Assembly (NCBI RefSeq): GCF_052857255.1
Contig: NC_135500.1
Location: 101,517,394-101,581,393 of the forward strand
Source of the DNA: Amblyomma americanum
Taxonomy: Eukaryota; Arthropoda; Arachnida; Ixodida; Ixodidae
Length of the DNA stretch: 64,000 nucleotides
Reading direction: 5' to 3'
In this document: in pieces, positions 47,734 through 58,647 of the stretch
How the letters are laid out: each line of letters begins with the position of its first letter
Numbering within the stretch: the first letter of the stretch is position 1
Position numbers and translations under genes: made by a program
Notes under the pieces: model-generated
What the model saw: the letters and a program-made list of their open reading frames with translations, nothing else
Databases searched by the model: none
What the model was told of the DNA's origin: nothing

Positions 47734-50226
47734 AATCTTGTGAGCTGGTGCACAAACGAAAAAACCCTTGCCATTTGGAAAATATAATTTTTAAATTTTT
47801 ATAAAGTCTTGTGGTCATTGTTCCTTTAGATCTCTGCCGTTTCTTTTACGGAAGTTTAAAATTTAGACCTCCTACGGGAAACATATACCGCAATAAGTTT
47901 CCAGCGCTCCCTTTATTAAGTACGATGAATACCCACCCATTCAACGCATATCTTTCTTCTTTTTAGCCCAATGTAATTTAACAGCAGGCGCCAAGATTTC
48001 CCCCCGCATCGGATTCCCCAATGCGGTGGCTTCCACGTTGATGTGATATCCAATTGCCATCTTCTTAACATTGTGCGACTGCGCGTGGAATTACGTAATA
48101 ACCTGGCTGTTCGCTTCGTGCTTCGCTTTTCTGTCACTGTTTTTTTGTAGCGCAGGCGTGCACAAATGGTGGAAATAAATGCACTTGGATAACCAGCACT
48201 AATTAGGCGAGCTACTTGGTCATCGAAGTCAAAGCTTCGATGGCCAAGTGAAAATAATGAAAAGTAACGAATAGTAATCAATTTCTCTTCTGTAATTATT
48301 CAGTTACTGTTCTGGGGCAGTAAGTAACCACTGTAATCAGTTATATTTAAGATGGAGTAATTGTAATTGTAATCGGTTACTTATTTTCTGTAACGCCTAC
48401 AAGACTGTTTTCTGGTTCCTTTTTCTCCCCTTTTTCTTAGGTACTTGAGCGTTTTGCTGAGTGGTTATCATTAGGCTGGCGAGGGGCATCTGCTGTTTGG
48501 AACTTCACAGGCTGCTTGTTGCCTTCGCCGCCAGGTTCCGTATGAGTTGGCTGAATCGCGGATAGAGCGCACCACTGAAAATTCAGTGCGGTTGGTCAAA
48601 GGATTATCAGGCAGCTGGCTAGAATTGTATTGTGTGGCTGCGCTGTCTGCTGCTGCATTAAAATGTCCGTGCAGTTTTCTCGCCCCATAAAGAAGTGGGT
48701 TACCTCATGTGCCTCATTGGCACAACTGAGACGAGAGTGTCGTGCCTTGCTAAACGCAAAGGTCTGAATGTAGACAATGTTTAGTGTAGGGCGTGGAAAC
48801 ATGAATGTGATCGTCAGTCACCGTGAAGGGCCTCAGGGAGAAGACATCGCAGATGCCATCGAAATCACATGGTGTAGGTGTGGTTGGCATGGCGGGCAGA
48901 ACATTGAGATGTTGACAGCGTGGAGCAGCGAGCGCGACTGCATTTTATGTTTTTGGATTAATTAAACTAAAGTTTATTATCTCACTCTGGTAACCAAGCC
49001 AGTCGTTTACTCCCCTTATGTAAGGTGCTATCCTTGGCAACTTATATTATACCTAGTTTTTTCAACCTCTCTATTTTTGTCTTTGTTTGCACAATTTAAA
49101 CGATAATCGGCTCGATATAACTTAACAATTAGTAAAATTATTTCATTTCATTTTCAGTTTTCTGCTTTTCGTAATTAGGTAAAGCCATACCTTGCTTTAC
49201 AAGAAATATGAAACTTGTATAGAACCTGTTTAAGAATCCTCCTTTTATGCTGGTCTCCAAGTCATCACCTTGCTCACGAAGGGCAGAAAATTGATGGCCT
49301 TTGTGGGCTACTCTGAGAGAATATAAAAAATAAAACGCCCAGGAAAGCAACTATCTGCTGTTCGGAACATGCTTGCGCTTGTTAGTTCATGATTCTGGGA
49401 AAAATGGCAAAAAAAGACGAGGGCTTAGAAAGGCGAACATGCACAGCGCTAATTCCAACAATGAGTTATTGCAGATAGGAAAGGTGGAATTATCTGCAGC
49501 TGTGACGTGATGACCACAGCCTGACGTCTTAACTCTACGATAAGGAAAACCTTTGCTACCGTAAGTACCTAGCCAGTTCCAAGAATGAGGGGCGTTACCT
49601 TGTCACGCGTGAAAAAAACAACAGCAAGTTTGTACCGAAAGCGCAATGCGAAATTTTCCTCAATTCTTCAGAAAACGTTCATTGAAGCAAAGGTCAGAGA
49701 TTTTCTTTTTAATCAACACTGACCTATTTTCACACTGGGAACATACTCGCAATAAACATGTGCTCGACATACCGCCAAGCTCAAATAAACTGTGTGATCA
49801 CCTGATTCTTCCTGAATAAATGTTAACTTAACTTTCAACACATCTGCGGCCAAAGGGGTTACTGCGATCACTTAATTCGTTACCTATGAATGCCTACGGG
49901 GTTCCATCCATGCGTCCTCCTTTGCAGAAAAGTGCTAGAGCTTTTGGTTTCTGCCCCTTGTCCCACGTGCTTACCGTCGCGATAAGGACAGCGACTGGCG
50001 TACGGAGAACAGGAAGCAGCTGATTACATGGGACTTCGCAGCCGTATCTCTCGCCATTGTTACCCTGTCTGATACAGGTATCCTTATAGAGAACGAGCGC
50101 TTCGAGGCAAAAGCAAGCTTTTCATGCTCTGAGCAGGAATCACTTTTCCCAAGAGAACCAGCGGCTCTCCAGACCCACTAAGCTGAACGGGACGACCGCA
50201 ATCAGTGAATTAACCCTGTGCAGAGC
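47734..50226. other. Gene-free stretch upstream of GILT copy 1
   Basis: 48255-48405 is rich in GTTACT/AGTAAC and TGTAAT words, like the degraded sub-terminal repeats of a DNA transposon. I found no terminal inverted repeat tying it to the P-like element. The rest has no recognisable signal. Confidence 0.35.
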
Positions 50227-50886
50227 ATGGCGCACTCCACCTTTCTTCGTGATTGTCTTCTCGTATTTACCCTGATCTTCGCAGCTCGAGCGTCCCAAAC
50301 GAAAGTGGTAAATATCACCCTCTACTACGAAGGACTCTGTGGTGGCTGCCATGCCTTCATTCTGGACCAGCTGCACCCCACGTACGGCAAGCTCGAGCAG
50401 TATCTCAACATAGACCTTCTGCCGTTCGGCAATGCCGACATGAAGAAGGCCAATGGGACTGTTGTCTTCAATTGTCAGCATGGACCGGATGAGTGCTACA
50501 TCAATGAAGTTCAGACGTGTGCAGTGCAGTATGTCCATCCCACGAGGAAGCTCCTGGACTTTGTCGCCTGCATGTTGAGCCACAACGATCCCACGAAAGC
50601 TGGGGAGCCTTGCGCACAGAAAGTAGGCACTGACTGGGGTGTACTGAACCGGTGCAGCACTGGACCCGAAGGCACAGAGCTTCTCTACGAGATGGGCTTG
50701 AGAACGCGCGGCCACCAGCCGCCTATCAAGTACGTACCGTGGATTGAAGTCAATGGAATGCACAACGTCACCATTCAGGAGAGAGCGCAGGACGACCTTT
50801 TTGGTTTCGTTTGCGAGTTGCTGCAGCCCGAAACACCAAGGATTTGCAAGACGCCGAGCCCCTATTATTGCTTTTCGGGACAGTGA
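50227..50886 (+). CDS. GILT paralogue 1 (gamma-interferon-inducible lysosomal thiol reductase-like), CGGC active site
   Basis: A 219-residue, single-exon protein. The start is the ATG at 50227 (MAHST); an upstream in-frame GTG is not credible in a eukaryote. Residues 10-22 form a hydrophobic signal peptide. The redox centre CGGC is at 38-41 and the GILT signature CQHGPDECYINEVQTC at 83-98. Family members reduce disulfide bonds at acidic pH in lysosomes, or after secretion, helping to unfold proteins for degradation. Three N-glycosylation sequons (NIT, NGT, NVT) fit lysosomal or secretory routing. Length and further Cys spacing match animal GILTs. Mature-region identity to copy 2 is about 77 percent by eye. 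It is the first of three same-strand copies and no operator-like element is evident. Confidence 0.95.
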   Translation: MAHSTFLRDCLLVFTLIFAARASQTKVVNITLYYEGLCGGCHAFILDQLHPTYGKLEQYLNIDLLPFGNADMKKANGTVVFNCQHGPDECYINEVQTCAVQYVHPTRKLLDFVACMLSHNDPTKAGEPCAQKVGTDWGVLNRCSTGPEGTELLYEMGLRTRGHQPPIKYVPWIEVNGMHNVTIQERAQDDLFGFVCELLQPETPRICKTPSPYYCFSGQ

Positions 50887-51186
50887 GTGCTCCGGTAACA
50901 ACGGCGTTGACAGCATAATGGTACCACCCCTGCTATTTTAGAAATAATTGAATTCTGCTCACGCCTTCAAGTAACTAAGGTCTCCTGGGAAGATGAGAAG
51001 AAAGTTGTATCTAACTCTTTTGCAGGTTTCAGTACCCCCGATAAAGGCCTATAATATTCGTGCAATTTTCTTTTATTACACTGTCAACGTGCTTCAAGCA
51101 GCCAGAAGCTCCTGAATATTTCCACATTTGTATTTGCGTCGGCAGGAGTTCGTCTTGTTCAAACTAACATGCTACACTATCAGATA

Positions 51187-51192
51187 AATAAA
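51187..51192 (+). promoter_or_regulatory. Candidate polyadenylation signal, GILT1
   Basis: AATAAA 301 bases after the stop, followed by a T-rich, T/G-containing stretch at 51208-51226. It is the first AATAAA downstream that I noticed. Confidence 0.5.
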
Positions 51193-53012
51193 TAATGCTA
51201 TCCTAACTGTTGTTCTTTTCTTTTTTACCCTCGCTTCCTCTAAGGCATATTACCAAAGAAATGCGCCGCCTCATAGCATTGCCTTAAAGTCGCTTAATGA
51301 AGCGTTCGAGCAAAGGCACGATAAAGGTACTCTTGAGTGATGCCGTCCTAGCAACACAATGCTTGAGAGAAAGGAATTGTGCGGAATCAATGAAGAACAT
51401 GTAACACGTAGTGCAAGGCTTTAAATATGGTTAACCATTTTTTTGCAACGAGTGCTTCAATCTCTCACCACCTAACTCGTTAGCCTCTTCGAATAATCTA
51501 TCTGCCACCTATCTGCCATCCCAAGAACAGTCGCAAAAAGGCACCGAACTGAGGGCTTGCATCATTAGTGTAGCATTGTAGTATAAGTCTTTACCCGTCA
51601 TAGCGTAATTGCTAAATCGAACTTGCTATTATATTGATCATACTGTAAATATAACCACAAATAATATTTCATTAATGTACGAACACTTTAGAACACAATA
51701 AGGTTAGGAAAAGAAACCTTGAGTTTCTACGAGAAAGATTGCGTAGCGTGCCATTCAGGTGTTATTCGAGACAAAAATAGACATCGTTCTAATAATATGC
51801 TAGAAAAGCAAAGAAAAAGGCAGTGATATCCCTTCATTTATGGACATTCTAAAGCTCCTCTATACAACTGGCAAGGTGTACCGCACAGCGTTTTGAATAT
51901 TGGTGCAGGTAATCTAGCAATCACGCTTGACAAGGTTCTTAAGACATCTCAATAAAACCTTTCATGGTGTGTGAATTATTTCCCGTTAAGTAAATAAGTA
52001 GTAGAATTTTGCTTTTGAAAATTTCATTGCATGAGCAGAGCAGGCAGTACAACTGATATGAAAAGATCACATGCTGTTCGATAAGCTGCGCCCAAAGGTA
52101 GTGATTAGATTTACTGCGAAAGCAGTATGAGCGCCACTAGCGAGAATGCCGGCATCTGTCTCTGAGTGGCGGCCGAGTGATGCCCCCAGCGCTTGCAGCG
52201 AGCCGAGCTGCCCCCCCCCCCTCCCCCTAGAGGCGGTAGGTAATATCTGCACCGGCGGCCGCAGCAACTCCCCCCCGCGAGCGGCGAGTGCGGGGTAAAT
52301 GGATAATTCAGAGAACGCGCGTTAAAAAACGTTATAAATCACAAACGCACAGAAAACCAGCCAACGTAAAGTGAAGAGTAATTACAGCAAATTGAAAGTA
52401 TACAATCATTAATGAGCCATGAAGCCCAGCCAGAGCAAAGCGAAACTGACTGCAGCAACCTTCATGCATATATATGCTACAAAAACAAATCGCATAACAC
52501 AGAAAAGCCTCAAATGGAGTAACACCATTGTAAAAACGCATTCTCCTTTCAGTGTTCATCCCATCAGATTATCTAAACGGCAGTCAATTTTTACAATAAT
52601 TCTGCGCTATCATGTTTATTCGACTTAAGTAAGCTTATCTCAGAAAATGTTGAATGTGCAACCAACCCACCCCTCCCAAAAAAACACACATAGGTTTAGC
52701 TGCTGGTATTCCTTAGTTTCTCCGCCTTGAATTTTCCTTCTGCGTTTTGTGAACAAATTTTGCAGAACAGGCCTGCCTTCCTTTCATCGCTTAACGGGTG
52801 AGCAGAGTGACAGAACTTCGTATCCTGCAGGAAAGGTCCCGCTATTCCGAGCTGCACAGGTCAAACAGGAAGTCCTGGAGAGCACTAAAGGCTAGGTTCA
52901 AGCGATTTGATAATTCCGCTAGCGCGTAGGACGCCTTATCACGATTATAGTCGTTCGATGGCGGTCAGAGCACGTGAGAGTGGAACGTTCGACAGTCGGT
53001 GAGCTGTCCTTC

Positions 53013-53050
53013 AGATAACGTTCGTTCCGTGGGCCGCCTCTAGCAGATAA
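53013..53050 (+). promoter_or_regulatory. Paired AGATAA (GATA-type) motifs upstream of GILT2
   Basis: AGATAA occurs at 53013-53018 and 53045-53050, each within cagataacg, 129-166 bases before the GILT2 ATG. GATA factors drive gut genes in many arthropods, so midgut expression is conceivable. This is inference from motif spacing only. Confidence 0.3.
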
Positions 53051-53178
53051 CGAGCGTTGTCGCTCGGGGGTGTCCAAGTGCCCTTCAGGCCTCCTCAACT
53101 AAAAGGATTGTGGAAAAACACACTCTGAAGCATTGAGTTCATGACGCACCATTAAGTGTACAACGGTCAAAAACAGCT

Positions 53179-53886
53179 ATGAAACGAACCGGTTTGTTTC
53201 GAGGAAGATGTGTCGCTTTAAGCTTCTTAGTCTTTGCGACCCAACTAAGATTCCCAGCTCTCGGGACTTCCATTAACCTCACTCTCTATTACGAAGGACT
53301 GTGTCCTGACTGCCACGAATTCATCCTCAATCAGCTATGGCCAACATACGCGAAGCTCGAAGAGTACCTCCAGCTGGATCTTCTACCATTCGGCAACGCT
53401 GATATGAAGGTCTCCAATGGCACCATTACCTTCCAGTGTCAGCACGGCCCTGATGAGTGCTACATCAATGAAGTGCAGACGTGCGCCGTCAAGTATGTGC
53501 ACCCTACGAGGAAGCTCTTGGACTTCGTTGACTGCATGCTTCGGCAAGACGACCCCACCAAGGCAGGCGAGCCCTGCGCACAGAAGGTCGGTACCGACTG
53601 GCCAGTCCTCAACAGGTGCAGCACGGGACCTGAAGGCACGCAGCTTCTGTATCAGATGGGCAAGAGGACGCGAGGACACCAGCCTCCCATCGAGTATGTG
53701 CCTTACGTTGAAATCAACGGTTTCCATAATGAGACTATGCAAGACGAGGTGCAGAGGGACTTACTCCACTTCGTTTGTGAGCTGCTGGAACCACAGCCAC
53801 CTAAAGCGTGCAAAAGATCCTCTGGTGGGCGCTGTTTTACAAGTCATGTTCGCATTCACGCTTTCAACCGAGTGTTTTTTGAGTAG
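53179..53886 (+). CDS. GILT paralogue 2, CPDC active site, extended C-terminus
   Basis: A 235-residue single-exon protein starting at the ATG at 53179. A basic-hydrophobic N-terminus (residues 6-28) acts as signal peptide. The active site CPDC is at 42-45 and the signature CQHGPDECYINEVQTC at 87-102, identical to copy 1. Sequons NLT, NGT and NET align with those of copies 1 and 3. Role as for the family: thiol reductase of the endolysosomal or secreted compartment. The C-terminus runs 15-20 residues beyond the shared end (after GGRCF), through SHVRIHAFNRVFFE, probably by loss of an ancestral stop. All catalytic features are intact, so I expect it to be functional. Confidence 0.95.
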   Translation: MKRTGLFRGRCVALSFLVFATQLRFPALGTSINLTLYYEGLCPDCHEFILNQLWPTYAKLEEYLQLDLLPFGNADMKVSNGTITFQCQHGPDECYINEVQTCAVKYVHPTRKLLDFVDCMLRQDDPTKAGEPCAQKVGTDWPVLNRCSTGPEGTQLLYQMGKRTRGHQPPIEYVPYVEINGFHNETMQDEVQRDLLHFVCELLEPQPPKACKRSSGGRCFTSHVRIHAFNRVFFE

Positions 53887-53972
53887 GACTATTAATGTTC
53901 AAATCAGAATCACTACCAAAGTGTGGAAGACGCTTGTTATCCATGCGCCCCTCGTACAATTTGTAAGAAGAG

Positions 53973-53978
53973 AATAAA
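53973..53978 (+). promoter_or_regulatory. Candidate polyadenylation signal, GILT2
   Basis: AATAAA 87 bases after the stop codon, followed by TTGGTTTTTG. Its position and downstream T/G-rich context are typical. Confidence 0.65.
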
Positions 53979-56428
53979 TTGGTTTTTGCTACATATATAT
54001 CATGCTCTGCTTTCCGAGATGGTACGAGTGGCACAATGGAGCCTGTTTTTTCAGAACAGCCCGTGTGCTTTATGCTATCAGTGTACAAATCACCATCTTT
54101 TCCCGCGTACTTCAATTTACTACATACTAAAGACCATAGTTTGTACTCGGGATACTATATGCGCTCAATTCTGAATGAAAAATTATTAGATTATCCGCAC
54201 CCGCTGCTTAGTCCGCAGAGGCCTAACGCGGAATCAGCGCATAAGATCTTCGTAGCCGTCCTACTTCGGAGGTTACAAAAGCAAAAATAAAGCATTTCAA
54301 TGCCAAGTTACCGTTTCCTATTTCCAAATGAAATGACCACCGTTCCTGCTCTGATTCAGTACCTTAACCCGTAGCAATCAGTGCATCGGGGTCGGAAAGC
54401 AAAAAAGGTCTAACGATTCCGAATCGGCTAAAATATTGTCAGCGTCTTCACCCTTACTTCACTCTTTCTGACTGCGGGACCGACACCAAAGAGCAGTTTG
54501 CGACACCCACTTTCTGTATAGACAAAAGCTACGTCTGTATCCTCGAAGTGAGGCGCAGATACGAGCCACGTCCTTCATTTCCGACGTAAGCGCAGTACTT
54601 ATGAGCGTTATCATTCGAAGTTCTGATTGGAGCTCTCGAATTAAGCACGTGTTCAAGTCAGCACTGGGATATCAACGAAAGCGAAGCGCAAAAAAGGCCT
54701 TTATGTAAATCGCATCAAAAATTCAATCCTGTACGGGCACAGCACACAGATATGATGTACGGTCCGCACAACGTGAAAATTATCTGAGTGTGTTCACTAT
54801 CCAGTTCATTCCGGGAAACGCGGTAAGCCTAAGTCCGCCTCTGCGGCGTCTCTACGCTGCCCAGCAGTGGTTTCGGGACTCTAAAATAAACCGACACACC
54901 ATACCACTAAAAAGGCAGCGCTTACAAGCGGTAATTCTGTTCGGCATTTTGAAACTCAAATAAGCTTCATTTTACGCTGCATGTTGGTTATTTAAACCTG
55001 CTAGCGCCAGTGTGCAATGAAATCTACTGTATTTATTTCTCAGTACCACCAGCCCGATGAACATACAGATGCTTCTCCTGCTTTCCCTGGTCTGTAGGAT
55101 ATCTTGCACAGAAGTGCCTAGATTACGCCAGTCACAACGCTTTGAACAGTGGCCTAATTGTTGCATGCACTTACGCAAAAAGAGAATCTATGTTGATGTG
55201 GCTCGCATTTCTCTGGTGAAAAATTCTTGAAGAACAGACGATATTGAAGCTTCTTAGCTGGGCATCATGAATATGAGGCGTCAGGCTAAGACTGGAATGA
55301 GCGCAGTGGCAATAGTTCAAACCGGCCGACATGCGCATTTTTATACAGGACTAGAGGTGGTAAGACTCCCACAATGACAAATGTCTTTCTATTTCACCCA
55401 TATTTCAGGCGTCCTTCGAAGAAACACTAGACATTGGCGCTGTACCCAACCGGTCAGTTACTCATTAGAGGCCTCCAGCACAACTCATACCGCAACCGCT
55501 ACCACTTACAGCGTTCAGCCTGTCGTCATTGCGCACGCGCATATTGCCATGTCAGCGCGAAATGGCGCCGCTTGCCACCAGTTCTGTGTGGCCCTGCCAC
55601 GTCTGTACCCTGTGCGAATACGCAAAGGCGGCAAGCGGTCTGCAGTTTTCGGTGATGTTATGTGCTCTGTTAAATGCCTTTTAATTACTAATCTTGCTCT
55701 CACTCGCAGGGAATCATGCGTGCTTCTACAACTCACCTGAAAGGACGAAGCGATAAATGAAAACTACTGGCTACAGAGTGTAGTTGAGGAATCATCCTTA
55801 TCAGCACACGCATGTCCATTGGAACGCAGAGGCATCTTTTACTTATTTCTGGTTACTCCACAAAATGTCTAGTTCTTTCTCTCTCTCTCTCTCTCTCCTG
55901 TGCCATCTCCGGCCATCTAATCCTAGCAAAATTCCTAATCTCCTTTGTACACCTGAGCCTCTGACGCTCTATGCTTGTCTTCTCTTGGAACTACTCCATT
56001 AGCCTGGTGGACGATGGGTTATCTTTTCACCGTTTTACGTGGCCTGTCCATGTCAATTTCTTCTTCAATTTCTTTACGATACTACGAAATTCTGTTTGCT
56101 CCCAAACTTAATCTTATCTCTGCGTGGCTCTATACAGCCTATCAGTTTTTTTTTATACTAATCGGCGCTCTCCGAAATTCAGTTTCAATTCTATTCATTC
56201 AGTTCGTTCCGGCTCATAATTGGCTAATTTTTTCTTGGCGTTTGTTGCACCTTAGCAATCCGTTTCTTAGGTTTAAAAATTGTGTATATACGGGAGGGGA
56301 ACGTAATCAAGCCGGGAGAGAGTCGTAGGAGTAGGGTAGGAAATTCGAGAGAGTAGGGAGGCCACAAGCAACGGAATATAAAGAGCAGTTGCTTCCTTAT
56401 AGCCTGCTACTCTCAACGGGAACTCCTA

Positions 56429-56885
56429 ACAATGTAGCTTAACCGACCATAGGCTGTTCCAGTTGGCTTTCCATAGCTGTCTTTTGTACCATACCCCAAA
56501 CATTGAAATTATGGCCAAATGCACTGTAGCGTATGTGTTTTTTTATTTGAAACTTTATCGTGCTTTGTTCCGGAAGGCAATCTTAAGTTATGAGTCTTAG
56601 GATTTTATCATCAACGCTTGTTTTGAGCGTAGTAGTTCGTTTGTTGCCACGCCTGCGCCGGTAGACTATCCTTTAGGAGCATAATGGGGAAGTGGCACAC
56701 AGAGCACGGTTGCGTGTGTGGCAGGCGTTGTATGCAACGGCAGTAATAAGGTGCGCAGAGGAGGGCACAAGAAACAGCGATAAATCACAGTTTCATCTCA
56801 AAGTAACGAAAAAGAGAATACCCCTACAACGGCCATAAGACATTCGTCGCTTCCACACAATAGGCGATCTAGATTAAATTACCCA
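56429..56885. repeat. Duplicated non-coding block, left copy
   Basis: Aligns in the same orientation with 63483-63967 through shared words: tgtagcttaacc, ttaggat.ttat.atcaacgct, gta.gctatccttt, gcacaagaaacagc.ataaa and acacaa.aggc. Divergence is considerable. The function is unknown. Confidence 0.65.
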
Positions 56886-57975
56886 AGAACACGTAGCCTT
56901 ATACACCAGAAATTTTGTACCAAGATCTCCGCATATACCTGTAACTGTTACGATGCCCAGATACCGACGACTAAACTGCGCTTCATCTATGCAAGTGACC
57001 TACGTTGCCCGTGAAAGAGGTCACCATCGCACAAAACCTTTGTCCACAATTACGTGATAGCATTAAGGCCCCGCGTTCTTTATATTCTCAGACACTGAAC
57101 CGCATTCTTTTTGCTTTCCCTGCTTTTCTGTGCTCAACACAGTCCTAAATAACCTGCTTCGTTCGTAGACGAAGCACCGTGTGAAGGATGGGAAAAGCGG
57201 CGCAATCACAAGCATTAGGCCAAAGGCAAGACAGTTGGCTAAAACGTCCCTGCGTTCCATCAGCTTCTGATGCGGCGGCATCCAGACGCTTTCTTGCTTA
57301 AGCGAATGACACAGTGATAAGTAATGCGGCTGGCGGTGTCTTTTGTATTCTGCTGGGGCATAAGCACTTCTGCATCCAGAACGAAGTCGTGACAAATTTA
57401 AATCACTTGCCGCTGCTTCCTACTAGGTTAATTTGATGCTAAAACCCAACGCGCTCGTTACGCCTAGATGCCGCATTGCCTGCCATGTAACAGTAATCAC
57501 AGCAGTGGTGATCATGAAGCAATTCGACTACACCCTCTTGCTTATAACTGATCGTGATGCAGACGTGAAACCGTAATGCGTAGAACACCACGTGCTGCGT
57601 CAGCACCAGCACGCGCGCTTGATAATTTCTATCTGCCTAGTCCTGCCTTATCTCCTTTTCCTAAGAGCTTAATCGCACGTGGCCCTTCAGAAGTATCTTG
57701 GCACCGGATGCGCAAAGTACAACCACGTGATAGCGGGTGGGCTGTGCTCCTGATTTCAATAGGTCTCCAGACCTCGTGATAATTCCCTTGGTCTCTCCTC
57801 ATGTGTACGCTGCGTTCATAATAGCAACAGGTTGCCCAGTCTGCTGATAGTTTACATCGTCCCGCCCCAACAGTTCGACCGCCATTCTCGGTAGATTGTG
57901 AAACCGGCAGGCGACAGGAGCCCGAAACATTTCAGAGCGCTGTTTCAGGCCACCAGGACAGCTGCCGCAAACGAC

Positions 57976-58647
57976 ATGAGGACTGTAGGATATCTTCGGG
58001 CGAGTACTCTTTTATTTAGCTCGCTCGTAATAGCGCCCCATATATGGCCCACAATATCTGCTTCTTCTATCAACCTCACCCTCTACTATGAAGGCCTGTG
58101 CCCCGACAGCCACGACTTTTTTTTGGACCAGCTGTGGCCAACATACGGGAAGCTTGAGGAGCATCTCCATGTAGACCTTGTACCCTTCGGAAAGGCTCAC
58201 GCGAATGTTGTAAACGGAACCATTACCTTTAAGTGCCAGCACGGTCCTGGAGAGTGCTACGTCAATGAGGTGCAGACGTGCGCGGTGAAGTACGTTCACC
58301 CGACAAGAAAACTTCTGGACTTCGTCGCCTGCATGTTTCGCCAGGAAGATCCCACCAAAGCTGGCCAGCCATGTGCGGAGAAGGTGGGCACCTACTGGCC
58401 AGTCCTAGACAAATGCAGCACAGGACCAGAAGGGACGCAGCTTCTCTTCGAGATGGGCAAGAGGACGCACGCACTCAAGCCTCCTATGGAGTCGGTGCCC
58501 TACGTGCAAATCAACGGAGTCCACAACGACACCACGGAGAACTTGGCGGAGCATGATCTGTTTCACTTCGTCTGCAAGCTTCTGCAACCAGAACCTCCCA
58601 GAGTGTGCAGCAAGGAACCCAGTAGAGTGCGATGCTTCCCAAACTAG
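57976..58647 (+). CDS. GILT paralogue 3 with CPDS in place of CXXC
   Basis: A 223-residue single-exon protein. I chose the ATG at 57976 (MRTVGYLR) because an upstream GTG at 57898 is not a credible start and the ATG puts a hydrophobic signal segment (residues 11-24) at the N-terminus. At the active site, residues 42-45, the second Cys is Ser: codon AGC at 58108-58110, where copy 2 has TGC. The signature is CQHGPGECYVNEVQTC at 87-102. Sequons NLT, NGT and NDT are conserved. A CXXS thioredoxin-fold site can form mixed disulfides but cannot resolve them in the usual way, so it may act as an isomerase, a substrate trap or a binder. The rest of the frame is clean, which argues for selection and against decay. 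Confidence 0.93.
   Translation: MRTVGYLRASTLLFSSLVIAPHIWPTISASSINLTLYYEGLCPDSHDFFLDQLWPTYGKLEEHLHVDLVPFGKAHANVVNGTITFKCQHGPGECYVNEVQTCAVKYVHPTRKLLDFVACMFRQEDPTKAGQPCAEKVGTYWPVLDKCSTGPEGTQLLFEMGKRTHALKPPMESVPYVQINGVHNDTTENLAEHDLFHFVCKLLQPEPPRVCSKEPSRVRCFPN

Larger units (their letters stand above)
50887..53178. other. Intergenic, GILT1 to GILT2
   Basis: Contains the GILT1 3' UTR and polyadenylation signal on the left and two GATA motifs before GILT2 on the right. A 12-base C run at about 52211-52222 and a C-rich stretch up to 52280 sit in a short GC-rich patch (52130-52300). No other gene is recognised. Confidence 0.45.
53887..57975. other. Intergenic, GILT2 to GILT3
   Basis: Holds the GILT2 3' end, a (CT)n run at about 55877-55897, and the left copy of a duplicated block (56429-56885). 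Open frames such as 57063-57395 (-) and 55381-55740 (+) have no family resemblance. Confidence 0.4.

Noticed and set aside
50140..50916. 258-codon minus-strand open frame opposite GILT1
   Set aside because: Antisense shadow of a strongly coding GILT frame. Similar antisense frames occur opposite GILT2 and GILT3 and have no family resemblance.
57063..57395. 110-codon minus-strand frame between GILT2 and GILT3
   Set aside because: No recognisable domain, lies in a diverged non-coding block, and lacks a promoter or splice context.
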